54,181 bases of DNA, taken from the NCBI GenBank assembly GCA_013297825.1, contig JAAFIN010000005.1, forward strand, positions 1-54,181, read 5' to 3'. This document shows, piece by piece, positions 32,886 to 41,020 of this stretch. The stretch comes from Cytophagales bacterium. Its GTDB lineage: Bacteria > Bacteroidota > Bacteroidia > Cytophagales > Microscillaceae. Every line of letters starts with the position of its first letter. Positions within the stretch are counted from its first letter, which is position 1. Both the position numbers and the translations under genes were made by a program. Below the pieces are notes generated by a model. The model searched no databases and was not told the origin of the DNA. It saw only the letters and a list, made by a program, of their open reading frames with translations.

Positions 32886-33305
32886 ATGAAAATTAGCACA
32901 TTTCAACTTTTATCTTGGGATTATGACATACAACATTTTTTGATGTTAATCAATGTAATAATGTTGTGTTTGTGTATTTTTTTACCTGTATCATTATTTT
33001 ATCTGGCTTTATACCAAATAATTTTTGGATTTTATCAATTAATGATAAGTAGTAATGTATTGCTTACAAGCAAAATATTATCAGAACAAATAAAATTTTT
33101 TAGAAAACTTCACGTTGCAAGTGCGTGGATATATGTTTTATTTGTGGTATTTTTTTATGCTTATATTTCAAATGATTTTTTAGAAAAAATCGTATTTTTT
33201 GTCATTCCTCAGATATTTGTAACATTATATTATCTCCTCACACGCCAGGAACTCAAATCACGCAAAAGATATTTTGAAATGCGTCCAATGGTGTTTGTGA
33301 AGTAA
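32886..33305 (+). CDS. Small integral membrane protein, unknown function
   Basis: 139 residues with four probable membrane helices (about 15-35, 38-60, 75-97 and 100-120). The C-terminal tail LTRQELKSRKRYFEMRPMVFVK is basic and cytosolic by the positive-inside rule. It has no recognised signature. A large C-rich stem-loop separates it from the GbsR-type gene 118 bases later, so they are probably not simply co-transcribed. Confidence 0.65.
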   Translation: MKISTFQLLSWDYDIQHFLMLINVIMLCLCIFLPVSLFYLALYQIIFGFYQLMISSNVLLTSKILSEQIKFFRKLHVASAWIYVLFVVFFYAYISNDFLEKIVFFVIPQIFVTLYYLLTRQELKSRKRYFEMRPMVFVK

Positions 33306-33311
33306 AAAAAG

Positions 33312-33420
33312 AAGCCCCCTAACCCCCAAAGGGGAACTTTTAATAAGTTTTTTTAATCTAAAAATTCTTTTAGATTTATTTTTTTATTCGCTCCCCCTTT
33401 GGGGGCTGGGGGGCTTCTTT
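33312..33420. terminator. Large C-rich/G-rich inverted repeat
   Basis: AAGCCCCCTAACCCCCAAAG (from 33312) pairs with a G-rich arm (33390-33417) reading CTTTGGGGGCTGGGGGG. The inner part, TAATCTAAAA..TTTTAGATTA, makes its own hairpin. The right arm ends in CTTCTTTTTT directly at the GbsR-type start codon. It is the GC-richest DNA in the window, and related copies sit inside two genes (2420-2445 and 9701-9724). Confidence 0.8.
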
Positions 33421-33423
33421 TTT

Positions 33424-33921
33424 ATGGAAACAGAAGAACAATTTATAAATATTTGGGGAACATTAGGCACAAATTGGGGTATCAACCGCACAATGGCTCA
33501 AATTCACGCATTATTGCTCATAAAACCCAATGCACTTAGTACAGAGGAAATTATGGAACGCCTACAAGTTTCTCGTGGAAATGTAAATATGAATGTGCGT
33601 GAGCTTATTGCGTGGGGACTTGTGTATAGAGAACTCAAACAAGGCGACCGAAAAGAATATTTTACTGCTCACAAAGATATGTGGGAAGTGGCACAATGTA
33701 TCACAAGAGAACGCAAAAAGCGTGAATTTGACCCATTGCGAAAGGCAATTCAAGAGCTTAATTCTACCAAATTTGACCAGGATACACCTGAAACTCAAAA
33801 TTACAAACACGTTCTTAGCGAACTTGACCAACTTACGCTTCAACTTGATAGAATGTTGGACAAAGCAAGTACATTGGATAAAAATGGTTTTACTAAGAAA
33901 ATTTTGCAGTGGTTTGTGTAA
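33424..33921 (+). CDS. GbsR/MarR-type winged-helix transcriptional regulator
   Basis: 165 residues. A winged-helix DNA-binding domain lies at about 20-95: MAQIHALLLIKPNALSTEEIMERLQVSRGNVNMNVRELIAWGLVYRELKQGDRKEYF. The recognition helix is SRGNVNMNVRELI. The C-terminal about 60 residues form a coiled coil for dimerisation. This matches the GbsR branch of MarR regulators, which often control osmoprotectant or transporter genes. No osmolyte genes are adjacent; the nearest transporter is the convergent EamA gene. Its ATG lies 4 bases after the G-rich stem, which may restrict its translation. Confidence 0.88.
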   Translation: METEEQFINIWGTLGTNWGINRTMAQIHALLLIKPNALSTEEIMERLQVSRGNVNMNVRELIAWGLVYRELKQGDRKEYFTAHKDMWEVAQCITRERKKREFDPLRKAIQELNSTKFDQDTPETQNYKHVLSELDQLTLQLDRMLDKASTLDKNGFTKKILQWFV

Positions 33922-34003
33922 AATAAAGGTGTCAGGAGAAAGGTGTCAGGAATCAGGAAAACAGCCAAAATACAATTAAATTGCATTTTGGTTGTTTCAT
34001 TTA
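33922..34003. repeat. Convergent heptad inverted repeat
   Basis: Purine-sense family D heptads (about 33925-33955) lead into AAACAGCCAAAATACAATT, which pairs with AATTGCATTTTGGTTGTTT before pyrimidine-sense family B heptads (about 34000-34016). The stem can terminate both convergent genes. The family B heptads encode the last residues (GNDK) and stop of the EamA gene. Confidence 0.78.
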
Positions 34004-34912
34004 TCATTTATCATTCCCTTTTTTATTCATCAAAAAAAGCCCTCCAAGTACGCACAACATAGAAATATATTGCCCTATTGTAAAAAATTCGCCATCACCC
34101 AAGCCCCACATTAAGGCAACTATTGGAATAAGATATGTAACTGTGCTTGCAAATAAAGGTGAAACTTTTTGTATCAAAAAATTAAAAATTGTGGTTGCTA
34201 TTGCAGTAGAACCTACCGAAAGCGTAATAATATACACACAAGCCCAATTAAAATTTTCTTTTTGGAAAGAAGAAGGCAAATCTACAAATGTCAATCCCAC
34301 CAAAGAACACAACCCACCAAACCACAAAGCCATACTTGTAAGTACCACAGGAGGCACATCAGAAAGATATTTTTTGACCAAATGCACATTGATTGCATAA
34401 CAAATCGTAGCCAAAAATATCAAAACCACATAAATATTCAATCCTGCATTGCCTGATATTCCTGTCAATGACAATAAAATTGCCCCACAAAATGCAACCA
34501 AAAGCCCTATAATTTGCCATTGGGTAGTTTTTTGTTTGAAAAACCAAAAACCTATCAACAAGGTACAAAGTGGTGTAAGTCCATTTAATATACCTGCAAT
34601 GCCACTATCCAAATGTTTTTGGGCAATGGCAAACAATATCGCAGGAATTGCCATACCAAGCAAGCCAGATAAGGCGAAAATTCCTAATTTTTTGGAAGAA
34701 AATTTGGTAAAATTAACAATTATCAAAGGCAAAAATACCAAAAATGACACACTTACACGCAAAAATGCCATTTGTAAGGAAGAAAAAACCATCAGACTTT
34801 TTTTCATTAAAATAAACGAACTTCCCCATATCAAAGCTAAAACTATCAAAATGCCCCAAGCTGAAAGCATTGATATTTTTGGTGTGGAAAGTGTTGCGGT
34901 TTGTGTTTTCAT
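34004..34912 (-). CDS. EamA/DMT family drug/metabolite exporter
   Basis: 302 residues with ten predicted membrane helices in two EamA repeats. Family motifs are WGSSFILMKKSL near residue 28 and TVTYLIPIVALMWGLGDGE near the end of the second repeat, a typical conserved segment. The transporter probably exports a metabolite or amino acid at the inner membrane; the substrate cannot be read. The C-terminus (GNDK and stop) is encoded by a family B heptad array, so it was probably altered by repeat spread. Confidence 0.92.
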   Translation of the reverse strand: MKTQTATLSTPKISMLSAWGILIVLALIWGSSFILMKKSLMVFSSLQMAFLRVSVSFLVFLPLIIVNFTKFSSKKLGIFALSGLLGMAIPAILFAIAQKHLDSGIAGILNGLTPLCTLLIGFWFFKQKTTQWQIIGLLVAFCGAILLSLTGISGNAGLNIYVVLIFLATICYAINVHLVKKYLSDVPPVVLTSMALWFGGLCSLVGLTFVDLPSSFQKENFNWACVYIITLSVGSTAIATTIFNFLIQKVSPLFASTVTYLIPIVALMWGLGDGEFFTIGQYISMLCVLGGLFLMNKKGNDK

Positions 34913-35205
34913 AAAAAAAAGTTCAAAAGGCTTGAAAGTTCAAAAAAGAGGTTCAAAAGATTAAAATGCAAAAAAATCAAAAAAGGTTCAAAAAACAATA
35001 TTTGATTTTTGAACCTTAAACTTTTGAACTTTGAACTTTTAAATCTTTGAACTTTTTAAACCTGTATTGTTTTTTGGCTGTTTCATTCAACATTTATCAT
35101 TCAACATTGAATTTGGCTGTTTCATTCAACATTTATCATTTATCATTCAACATTGAATTTGGCTGTTTCATTCAACATTTAACATTTATCATTCAACATT
35201 AAATT
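34913..35205. repeat. Heptad mosaic: inverted family C arrays and three family B units
   Basis: Purine-sense family C (about 34918-34962) and pyrimidine-sense family C (about 35008-35063) face each other and can form a long hairpin. Three direct copies of GGCTGTTTCATT plus CAACATTTATCATT heptads follow (junctions at 35076, 35114 and 35161), ending at the DUF349 stop. Confidence 0.85.
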
Positions 35206-36558
35206 TTAGTATCTTCTCGCAGGTTTTAGGCTTCTGAGCGTATCCTCCATAGTTTTGAGAATAGCTTTTTTGATAACCACTTTTCTTTTTTGGATTAGAA
35301 GATTAGTAGAAAGTTGACGAGTTTCACGAGTCATTATAGGCTCGCTTGCTTGCACTTTGGCAAAATTGGCTTCACCAATAAGGATTTCGCTTTCATCTCT
35401 GCGAATAAGCTCACGCATAAAACTTGTTTTGATGCGAAGTTGGTCTTCTTGTGGTTTTTGTTCTATGTCAGTGTATTTGCGTCTTACTACACGCATCAAA
35501 TAGCTAAATTCAAAGATTTTATCACAAGCAGTTCTAAATTTCTCGCCTGTTTCGTTTTCAAGTTGGCGAAATACATTGCCTAATTTTTTCCATTCTACCA
35601 AAAGTTCTTTGGCACGTTCGGTTTTATCGTTGTCATCAACATCAAAATTAACTAATTTTTCAGCTTCTTCTAAGTAAGCATTTTGGTATTTGTCTTTGAT
35701 TTCTTGGGCAGAAAGTTCAGGGTTTTCACCTTTGATAAGTTTAAAATTTTTGTACCTTGTAAAGAAATAATCGTTGATTTGTTTGAATTTCTCCCAAAGT
35801 TCGGTAGCTTTTTTGTGCGGAACTTTTCCGCCTGTTTTCCAATATTGTTGCAATTCTCTAAATTCTGCAAATATTTCATCAAAATCATCAGAATTGCGTA
35901 TTTCTTCTGCTCTTGCAATGATACTGCGGTAGTAATTGATGCGTTCTTTGGCTTGTTTTGATTTTTCTTTGATGACATATTTTCTATTTTCAAAGAAAGT
36001 TTGATAATATTCTTCAAAAGAATTTTCAATATCTCTCTGCATATCCACCACCACTGCACCTGTTTTAATCCACTTTTGTTTGATTTCTTTCATTTGGTCA
36101 GAAAACGCAAGAATTGTAACAGGGTCAGCTTCGCCTTGTTGGTCAAGGATTGATTTTGCCTCTGCCAAAAGGGCTTGTTTTATCTCCAAATTTTTTACAC
36201 GATTTACAGCAACACCACCGTTGAGTTCTGCAATCATCTCATCAAGAGAAGTTTCCAACGCAATAAAATCACCCAATCCATTGTAATCGTTAAGCGATTC
36301 TTTGAGGTGAATGAGTTTCATAAGGAAAGTACCTTTATTTACCGCTTCTTCAATGGCTTTGTTAAGTTCTTTTACTTTGTCAGTAAGTTGTTCAAATCTT
36401 TTTTCAAAATATTCAAGGGAGGCTTGCGGTGTGGTTTTTACAATACCGATTTTTCGGTCATTTTTGTCAGAATATGCTTTCAGAAAAACATCATTTTCAG
36501 CAGTTACATAACCAAAGGCATTTTCAGCAATTTTTGAAGAATTATTAGAGGAAGTCAT
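35206..36558 (-). CDS. DUF349 repeat protein
   Basis: 450 residues, almost entirely helical, with three or so copies of the DUF349 three-helix unit (about residues 165-235, 240-305 and 310-380). Typical strings are IKQKWIKTGAV, ELQQYWKTGGKVPHKKATELWEKFKQINDYFF and LVEWKKLGNVF. The N-terminal 50 residues are less conserved. DUF349 proteins are widespread in Bacteroidota and Actinobacteria, are cytosolic, and have no established function. It is monocistronic. Confidence 0.88.
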   Translation of the reverse strand: MTSSNNSSKIAENAFGYVTAENDVFLKAYSDKNDRKIGIVKTTPQASLEYFEKRFEQLTDKVKELNKAIEEAVNKGTFLMKLIHLKESLNDYNGLGDFIALETSLDEMIAELNGGVAVNRVKNLEIKQALLAEAKSILDQQGEADPVTILAFSDQMKEIKQKWIKTGAVVVDMQRDIENSFEEYYQTFFENRKYVIKEKSKQAKERINYYRSIIARAEEIRNSDDFDEIFAEFRELQQYWKTGGKVPHKKATELWEKFKQINDYFFTRYKNFKLIKGENPELSAQEIKDKYQNAYLEEAEKLVNFDVDDNDKTERAKELLVEWKKLGNVFRQLENETGEKFRTACDKIFEFSYLMRVVRRKYTDIEQKPQEDQLRIKTSFMRELIRRDESEILIGEANFAKVQASEPIMTRETRQLSTNLLIQKRKVVIKKAILKTMEDTLRSLKPARRY

Positions 36559-36853
36559 ATAAATTTTTGTTCACAAAAAGTTTAGAAAGAATAAAAAATG
36601 TAAAGCACGCAAAAACAAAATTTGTTTTTGGTTGCTCAGTTTTTTGTAAGTTCAATTTTAAAAGGATTTTTTATAAAAAACAAATTTTTTGCCATTAAAA
36701 ATAAAAAATCATTTTTTTTTATAAAATTTTATGGAATTTTTTTAAAAATTCTTATGTTTTTAATAAATTGGTAACATTTTGATAATATTAAATTAACATT
36801 AAAGTAATTTAATGCCATCATTTGATATTATTTATTTTTCCGTCTTAAAATTT
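36559..36853. other. Divergent spacer without recognised feature
   Basis: 295 AT-rich bases between the DUF349 and DUF2490 starts. I found no heptads, no junction word, no clear promoter match and no stem-loop of note. It is one of the few spacers without heptad arrays. Confidence 0.6.
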
Positions 36854-37603
36854 ATGAAAAAGATTTTTTTTAATAATCCTTTTTTTTCCATTTTTTTAAT
36901 ATTTTTTTATCTTAATTTTTTTCAAAATAATAAAATATTAGCCCAAGAAAATGATTTGGGTACGTGGAATATTTATAATGCACGTTTTGAGGTTAATTCA
37001 AAATGGAGTTTGTTTTTTGAGCCTCAACTAAGAAGTGTAAGTTTTTACAAAAATTTTCATTATTACGAGATAAAAGGCGGTATAAATTATCGCCTCAACA
37101 AAAATTTTGGTTTTTCGGTGGGAGGTGGTGATTATAATACATTTAGAATAGGTGAAGGCGATTTTATTATTCCTATTCAAAACAAAGAATTTCGTACTTG
37201 GGTGCAGGTAAATATGTATAATTATTTGGAAAAATTAAAAATAGAACACCGATATAGGGCAGAACAGCGTTTTGGTGCAAATAAATATTCCAATAGATTT
37301 AGGTACAGATTAGCATTTACATTGCCTATTTTTAAAAATGTAGTTGAAAAAAATACGCTTTATGCTACAATGTCCAATGAATTATTCTTGACTGATGAAG
37401 CTCCTTTTTTTCAAAGAAATCGTTTTTTTGTGGGAATTGGTTATGAATTTACACCTTTTTTGGCAGTACAAACAGGTTTTATGAATCAATTTGATTATAA
37501 AATAGATGACGAAACAGGCAAAAACTTTTTGCAAATTTCTATCCTAATGGATTTTAAAGCATTGCGTAGGAATAAAGAAAGTGTGCCAAGCACGGAGAAT
37601 TAG
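36854..37603 (+). CDS. DUF2490 outer-membrane beta-barrel protein
   Basis: 249 residues from the ATG at 36854, chosen for the signal peptide (MKKIFFNN.. ending ILAQ, about residue 33); an earlier ATG adds 14 unlikely residues. The mature protein matches DUF2490: an opening DLGTWNIYNARFEVNSKWSLF strand, then EHRYRAEQRF, RFRYRLAFTLP and a closing NFLQISILMDF strand. The family forms small outer-membrane barrels of unknown function. A family A array starts within the last codons or directly after the stop. Confidence 0.88.
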   Translation: MKKIFFNNPFFSIFLIFFYLNFFQNNKILAQENDLGTWNIYNARFEVNSKWSLFFEPQLRSVSFYKNFHYYEIKGGINYRLNKNFGFSVGGGDYNTFRIGEGDFIIPIQNKEFRTWVQVNMYNYLEKLKIEHRYRAEQRFGANKYSNRFRYRLAFTLPIFKNVVEKNTLYATMSNELFLTDEAPFFQRNRFFVGIGYEFTPFLAVQTGFMNQFDYKIDDETGKNFLQISILMDFKALRRNKESVPSTEN

Positions 37604-37692
37604 GAATTAAGAATTAGGAATTAAGAATTAGGAATTAGGAATGAAACAGCCAAATACAATATCATTTTTTGATAATGTTTTTGGCTGTTTTA
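37595..37692. repeat. Family A array with a hairpin of inverted junctions
   Basis: Six purine-sense family A heptads (AATTAGG/AATTAAG, about 37600-37638) run into AATGAAACAGCC (37640-37651). AAACAGCCAAA and TTTGGCTGTTT flank a loop holding ATATCA..TTGATA, making a perfect arm of 11 bases. It sits between convergent genes, so it is likely a bidirectional terminator. Confidence 0.8.
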
Positions 37693-37739
37693 TGCTTTTT
37701 ATTTACATCTTATTCCTGTACTTTCTATTTCTTTTATTT

Positions 37740-38147
37740 TTAAGAAAAAAGCCATTTTTCAGCTTCTTCTTGCGTAGCAAATATGCCATTAGGAATAATG
37801 CTGGTTTCGTCAATAAGTTGTTCAATGGCAACTTGCGAAAAAAAATCTTTGCTCATCAATAATGCCATTTTGCGAATACCATTTTCATAATGTGGCTTAA
37901 AAACATTATCAACCAGCCAAAGCTGTTCGTCAGGTGTGATAATATAATTAAATTCTTGGCTTAATGATAATAAGTATGTTGGTTTATAATTAGCAACTAC
38001 ACTAACAATGTTTTTATTTTCATTTTGGAAATCTTCTGTTTTCCAAGTGTTGGTTACTGCTGACCAATGCAATGTCATCAATGCTTTTTCTTGGTCAAAT
38101 AAAATGGTGTAGGAGGGACACTCATAAACTGTTTGGTTTTTTGTCAT
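37740..38147 (-). CDS. STAS/SpoIIAA-like domain protein
   Basis: 135 residues. The alternating strands and helices, and the last segment FATQEEAEKWLFS, fit the SpoIIAA-like/STAS-like family seen in many Bacteroidota (the C-terminal F-x-x-EEAxxWL is typical). No conserved phosphorylatable serine is obvious at the usual STAS position, so regulation by phosphorylation is doubtful. It is a candidate partner for SpoIIE-type phosphatases only in a general sense. It is monocistronic. Confidence 0.6.
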   Translation of the reverse strand: MTKNQTVYECPSYTILFDQEKALMTLHWSAVTNTWKTEDFQNENKNIVSVVANYKPTYLLSLSQEFNYIITPDEQLWLVDNVFKPHYENGIRKMALLMSKDFFSQVAIEQLIDETSIIPNGIFATQEEAEKWLFS

Positions 38148-38324
38148 AGACTTGAAAGAATGAAATGAATTAATTTAACAAATAACAATGTGAATGACAA
38201 ACATAAAAATTTTATTTTAATTTATCAAATCATAGCATACAAAATTATTTGTTTTTTGTTTTTTTCATTCCTAATTAAATTTGGCTGTTTCATTCCCAAT
38301 TCCTAATTCTTAATTCCTAATTTT
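38148..38324. repeat. Junction and family A spacer
   Basis: After AT-rich DNA, a GGCTGTTTCATT junction (38283-38294) is followed by pyrimidine-sense family A heptads (AATTCCT/AATTCTT) to about 38320, ending at the WG gene stop. On the minus coding strand it is purine sense after the stop. Confidence 0.78.
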
Positions 38325-39500
38325 TCATTCTTCCTTAAAATACTCTTTCCCATCTTTGTCAATATAGCCCATTTTATTTTGGCTAATAAAAACCTTTGCA
38401 ACGCCATTTTTAAAATTTTCTACTTTGTCGTATTTGATTTTTACCACAAGTTTTCCGTCTGTATTCATAAAACCCCATTTTCCATAACGTTCCACTGCAA
38501 CGAGATTTTCCGAAAAATCCTCAACAGTATTATATTCTGCAGGAATTATTTCACGACCTTGCACATCAATATAACCCCACATATTGCCACGTCTGATTTT
38601 GGCAAGACCATTTTTAAAACTTCCTGCAAAACCGTATTTTAAACCAATCGCAAAACTTCCTACTGCATCAATATAACCCCAATTTCCATTTTTGGAAACT
38701 GCCCCAAGCCCTCCACTAAAACTAACTACTGCATCAAAATCTTGGGCAATTACTCTGCCTTTTTTATCAATAAAACCCCATTTTCCGTTCATTTCTACAC
38801 GTGCATAACCCTCAAAAAAACTTTCTACTGCATAATATTGGTGTGGAATAAGCAATTCGTCTTTTGCATTGATGTAACCCCATTTTCCGCCAATTTTTAC
38901 ACCTCCCATTCCATCTCTAAAAGGGAGTGCAAAATCGTATTTTATGCGGACTATTTCGTGGTTGTATTTGTCAATGTAACCCCATTTTTTGCCTTGTCTG
39001 ATAGCAGCAATGCCTTCGTTAAAATTGCTTGTGTCATCATACACCAAAGAAATAACGATTTTGCCTTCTGTGTTGATAAAACCGTGTTTTTTGTTGATTT
39101 TTACTTTTGCGAGTCCATCTCTAAATTCGCCTATTTCTTCGTATTCAATGGGTGTAATTTCTTTGCCTTGTGTGTTGATAAGTCCCCAACGTCCATTAAA
39201 ATATACTTTTGCAACGCCTTCCGCAAAATCTGATGCCATAAAATACTTACAAGGGGCGATTTCTTGCCATTCAGGATTGATAAATCCATACGTATCACCA
39301 CGTTTTACACGTGCTAAGTTGTACGAAAATCGTCCTACTTCGTCATAATCCAATATCATTGCAATACCACGTTCTACGTGTGCATAACCCCATTTGTCGC
39401 CTTTGCGATAAGGAATATACGTTTGTGCAAATATTATTTGGTGTGAAAAAAGGAATAAAAAACAAAAGACTGATAGAGAAAGTATGTTAAAATAAGGCAT
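38325..39500 (-). CDS. Secreted WG-repeat protein with 11 repeats
   Basis: 391 residues with a signal peptide ending IFAQ near residue 26, followed by eleven WG (KWG) repeats of about 33-35 residues that fill the whole mature protein. Each has the core (K/R/N)-W-G-(Y/F)-(I/M)-(N/D), a turn, then a hydrophobic strand ending in Y-D or Y-E and a F-x-(E/D/N)-G-(L/V)-A segment. This is probably a beta-propeller or solenoid surface protein with a binding role. It has the same type of repeat as the shorter lipoprotein at 9106-9969, but no linker or lipobox. Confidence 0.88.
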   Translation of the reverse strand: MPYFNILSLSVFCFLFLFSHQIIFAQTYIPYRKGDKWGYAHVERGIAMILDYDEVGRFSYNLARVKRGDTYGFINPEWQEIAPCKYFMASDFAEGVAKVYFNGRWGLINTQGKEITPIEYEEIGEFRDGLAKVKINKKHGFINTEGKIVISLVYDDTSNFNEGIAAIRQGKKWGYIDKYNHEIVRIKYDFALPFRDGMGGVKIGGKWGYINAKDELLIPHQYYAVESFFEGYARVEMNGKWGFIDKKGRVIAQDFDAVVSFSGGLGAVSKNGNWGYIDAVGSFAIGLKYGFAGSFKNGLAKIRRGNMWGYIDVQGREIIPAEYNTVEDFSENLVAVERYGKWGFMNTDGKLVVKIKYDKVENFKNGVAKVFISQNKMGYIDKDGKEYFKEE

Positions 39501-39732
39501 TTTTTCAAGAATAAAATAAAATCAATTTGGTGTGTATATTAAAAAAAATACAAAAATACATTTTAATTTTTGTATTGATACTATTTTTATGTGATTTTTG
39601 GGTTTAAATGTATCAAAATGTATATTTTGAGAGATTTTCTCAAAAAGTGTAAAATAAATTATGATATTAAAATATTTATCATATAAATTTGTGAAAAATT
39701 CTCATTTTTTTAAATAAAAATATATAAAACAA
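39501..39732. promoter_or_regulatory. Divergent spacer with possible -7 elements
   Basis: AT-rich, no heptads. TAAATTTG (39684-39691) matches the -7 box 41 bases before the RloA-like start, without a -33 partner. CAAAAATA (39551-39558) is a -7 match on the minus strand for the WG gene. Confidence 0.4.
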
Positions 39733-41019
39733 ATGGTATTAGAATTTACAGTTGGTAATTTTCTTTCTTTTCACGAAAGAAAAACCATCAGTTTTGAAGC
39801 GCAAAGTATTTCAGAATTAAAAGACAATGTTATCAATGCAGAAAAACACAAAATTTTGCGTTCTTTGGTCATATATGGTGCTAATTCAAGTGGGAAAAGT
39901 AATATTTTAACTGCTTTTGGTGAAATGAAGCATAATGTTTTAAATTCTGTTAAACTAAATGATGGTGATGAATTGGATTATAAACCTTTTTTGCTTGCAG
40001 AAGAAAGCGAAAAAAAACCTACTTTTTTTGAAATTATTTTTTTTATCAAAGAAAAAAAATATAGGTATGGTTTTGAATACAATCAAACCAAAATTATAAA
40101 TGAATGGCTTTTTGTCAATAAAACACTCAAAACTGAAATTCCGCTTTTTGTGAGAACAGAGGAAGGAATAGGCGTATCTGAAAGTTTTGAGGAAGGAAAA
40201 GGGAAAGAAAAATCAACAAATGACAACAGGTTATTTATTTCGTTGGTGGCACAATTAAGTGGAAAAATATCAAAAGAAATTATAAATTTTTTTAAATTTT
40301 ATAATTTAATCTCTGGTATTGATAGTGCGAGATATGAAACATTTTCAATAAAAATGTTGCTGGAAAAAAAATATGTTTGTGAGAATATGTTACATTTTTT
40401 TCAAAATTTAGAATTAGGTTTTGAAAATATTGAAACTATTGAAGAAGAATTTAACCCTGCTGAAGCTTCTAATAATCCGCTAAAAAACCTTAAATCAAAA
40501 ATAGTAAAGGAATTAACAGGAAAGAATATGATTTCTTTGAAAACCACACACAAAAAATATGACGAAAAAGGGAACATAATTGGTAAAGTTTTATTTGACA
40601 AAGACAAAAATGAATCTGCTGGAACACGAAAAATCATTGATTTGTCAGGTATTATTTTTGATACTTTGTTTTGTGGTAATTTATTGATTGTTGATGAATT
40701 GGATTCAAAACTTCACCCTTTGATAACCGCTCATATTATTAACCTTTTTAATAATCCAAAAACAAACCCTAATAATGCACAACTTTTGTTTAATACACAC
40801 GATATTAACTTATTGAATGGAGATTTTTTTAGGAGAGACCAGATTTGGTTTACCGAAAAAGACAATACAGAACAAACTGATTTGTATTCACTTACAGATA
40901 TAAATTTGCCTGATGGTTCTAAAATTAGAAATGACGCTAATTTGGAGAAAAATTATATTAGGGGACGATTTGGTGCAATTCCATTTATCAAAAATAATTC
41001 ACCACTAAAATCAAAATAA
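39733..41019 (+). CDS. RloA-like AAA ATPase, gene 1 of ATPase+TOPRIM pair
   Basis: 428 residues of AAA_15-type ABC ATPase. The N-terminus LEFTVGNFLSFHERKTISFEA is typical of RloA/abortive-infection ATPases. Walker A is GANSSGKS (residues 49-56), Walker B is LLIVDELDS with Asp321-Glu322, and the H-loop is in FNTHDINLL. The RloB-like gene begins one base after its stop, so the two are translationally coupled. By analogy to RloA/RloB and AbiL-type pairs it is an anti-phage or stress-response ATPase controlling a TOPRIM effector. Both motifs are intact. Confidence 0.88.
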   Translation: MVLEFTVGNFLSFHERKTISFEAQSISELKDNVINAEKHKILRSLVIYGANSSGKSNILTAFGEMKHNVLNSVKLNDGDELDYKPFLLAEESEKKPTFFEIIFFIKEKKYRYGFEYNQTKIINEWLFVNKTLKTEIPLFVRTEEGIGVSESFEEGKGKEKSTNDNRLFISLVAQLSGKISKEIINFFKFYNLISGIDSARYETFSIKMLLEKKYVCENMLHFFQNLELGFENIETIEEEFNPAEASNNPLKNLKSKIVKELTGKNMISLKTTHKKYDEKGNIIGKVLFDKDKNESAGTRKIIDLSGIIFDTLFCGNLLIVDELDSKLHPLITAHIINLFNNPKTNPNNAQLLFNTHDINLLNGDFFRRDQIWFTEKDNTEQTDLYSLTDINLPDGSKIRNDANLEKNYIRGRFGAIPFIKNNSPLKSK

Positions 41020-41020
41020 A

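Noticed and set aside
33990-34400. Plus-strand ORF opposite the EamA gene
   Set aside because: It overlaps a full-length transporter with ten helices; the plus frame has no family features.
38379-39348. Plus-strand ORFs opposite the WG-repeat gene
   Set aside because: Repetitive Phe/Cys-rich frames follow from the complementary strand of the WG repeats.
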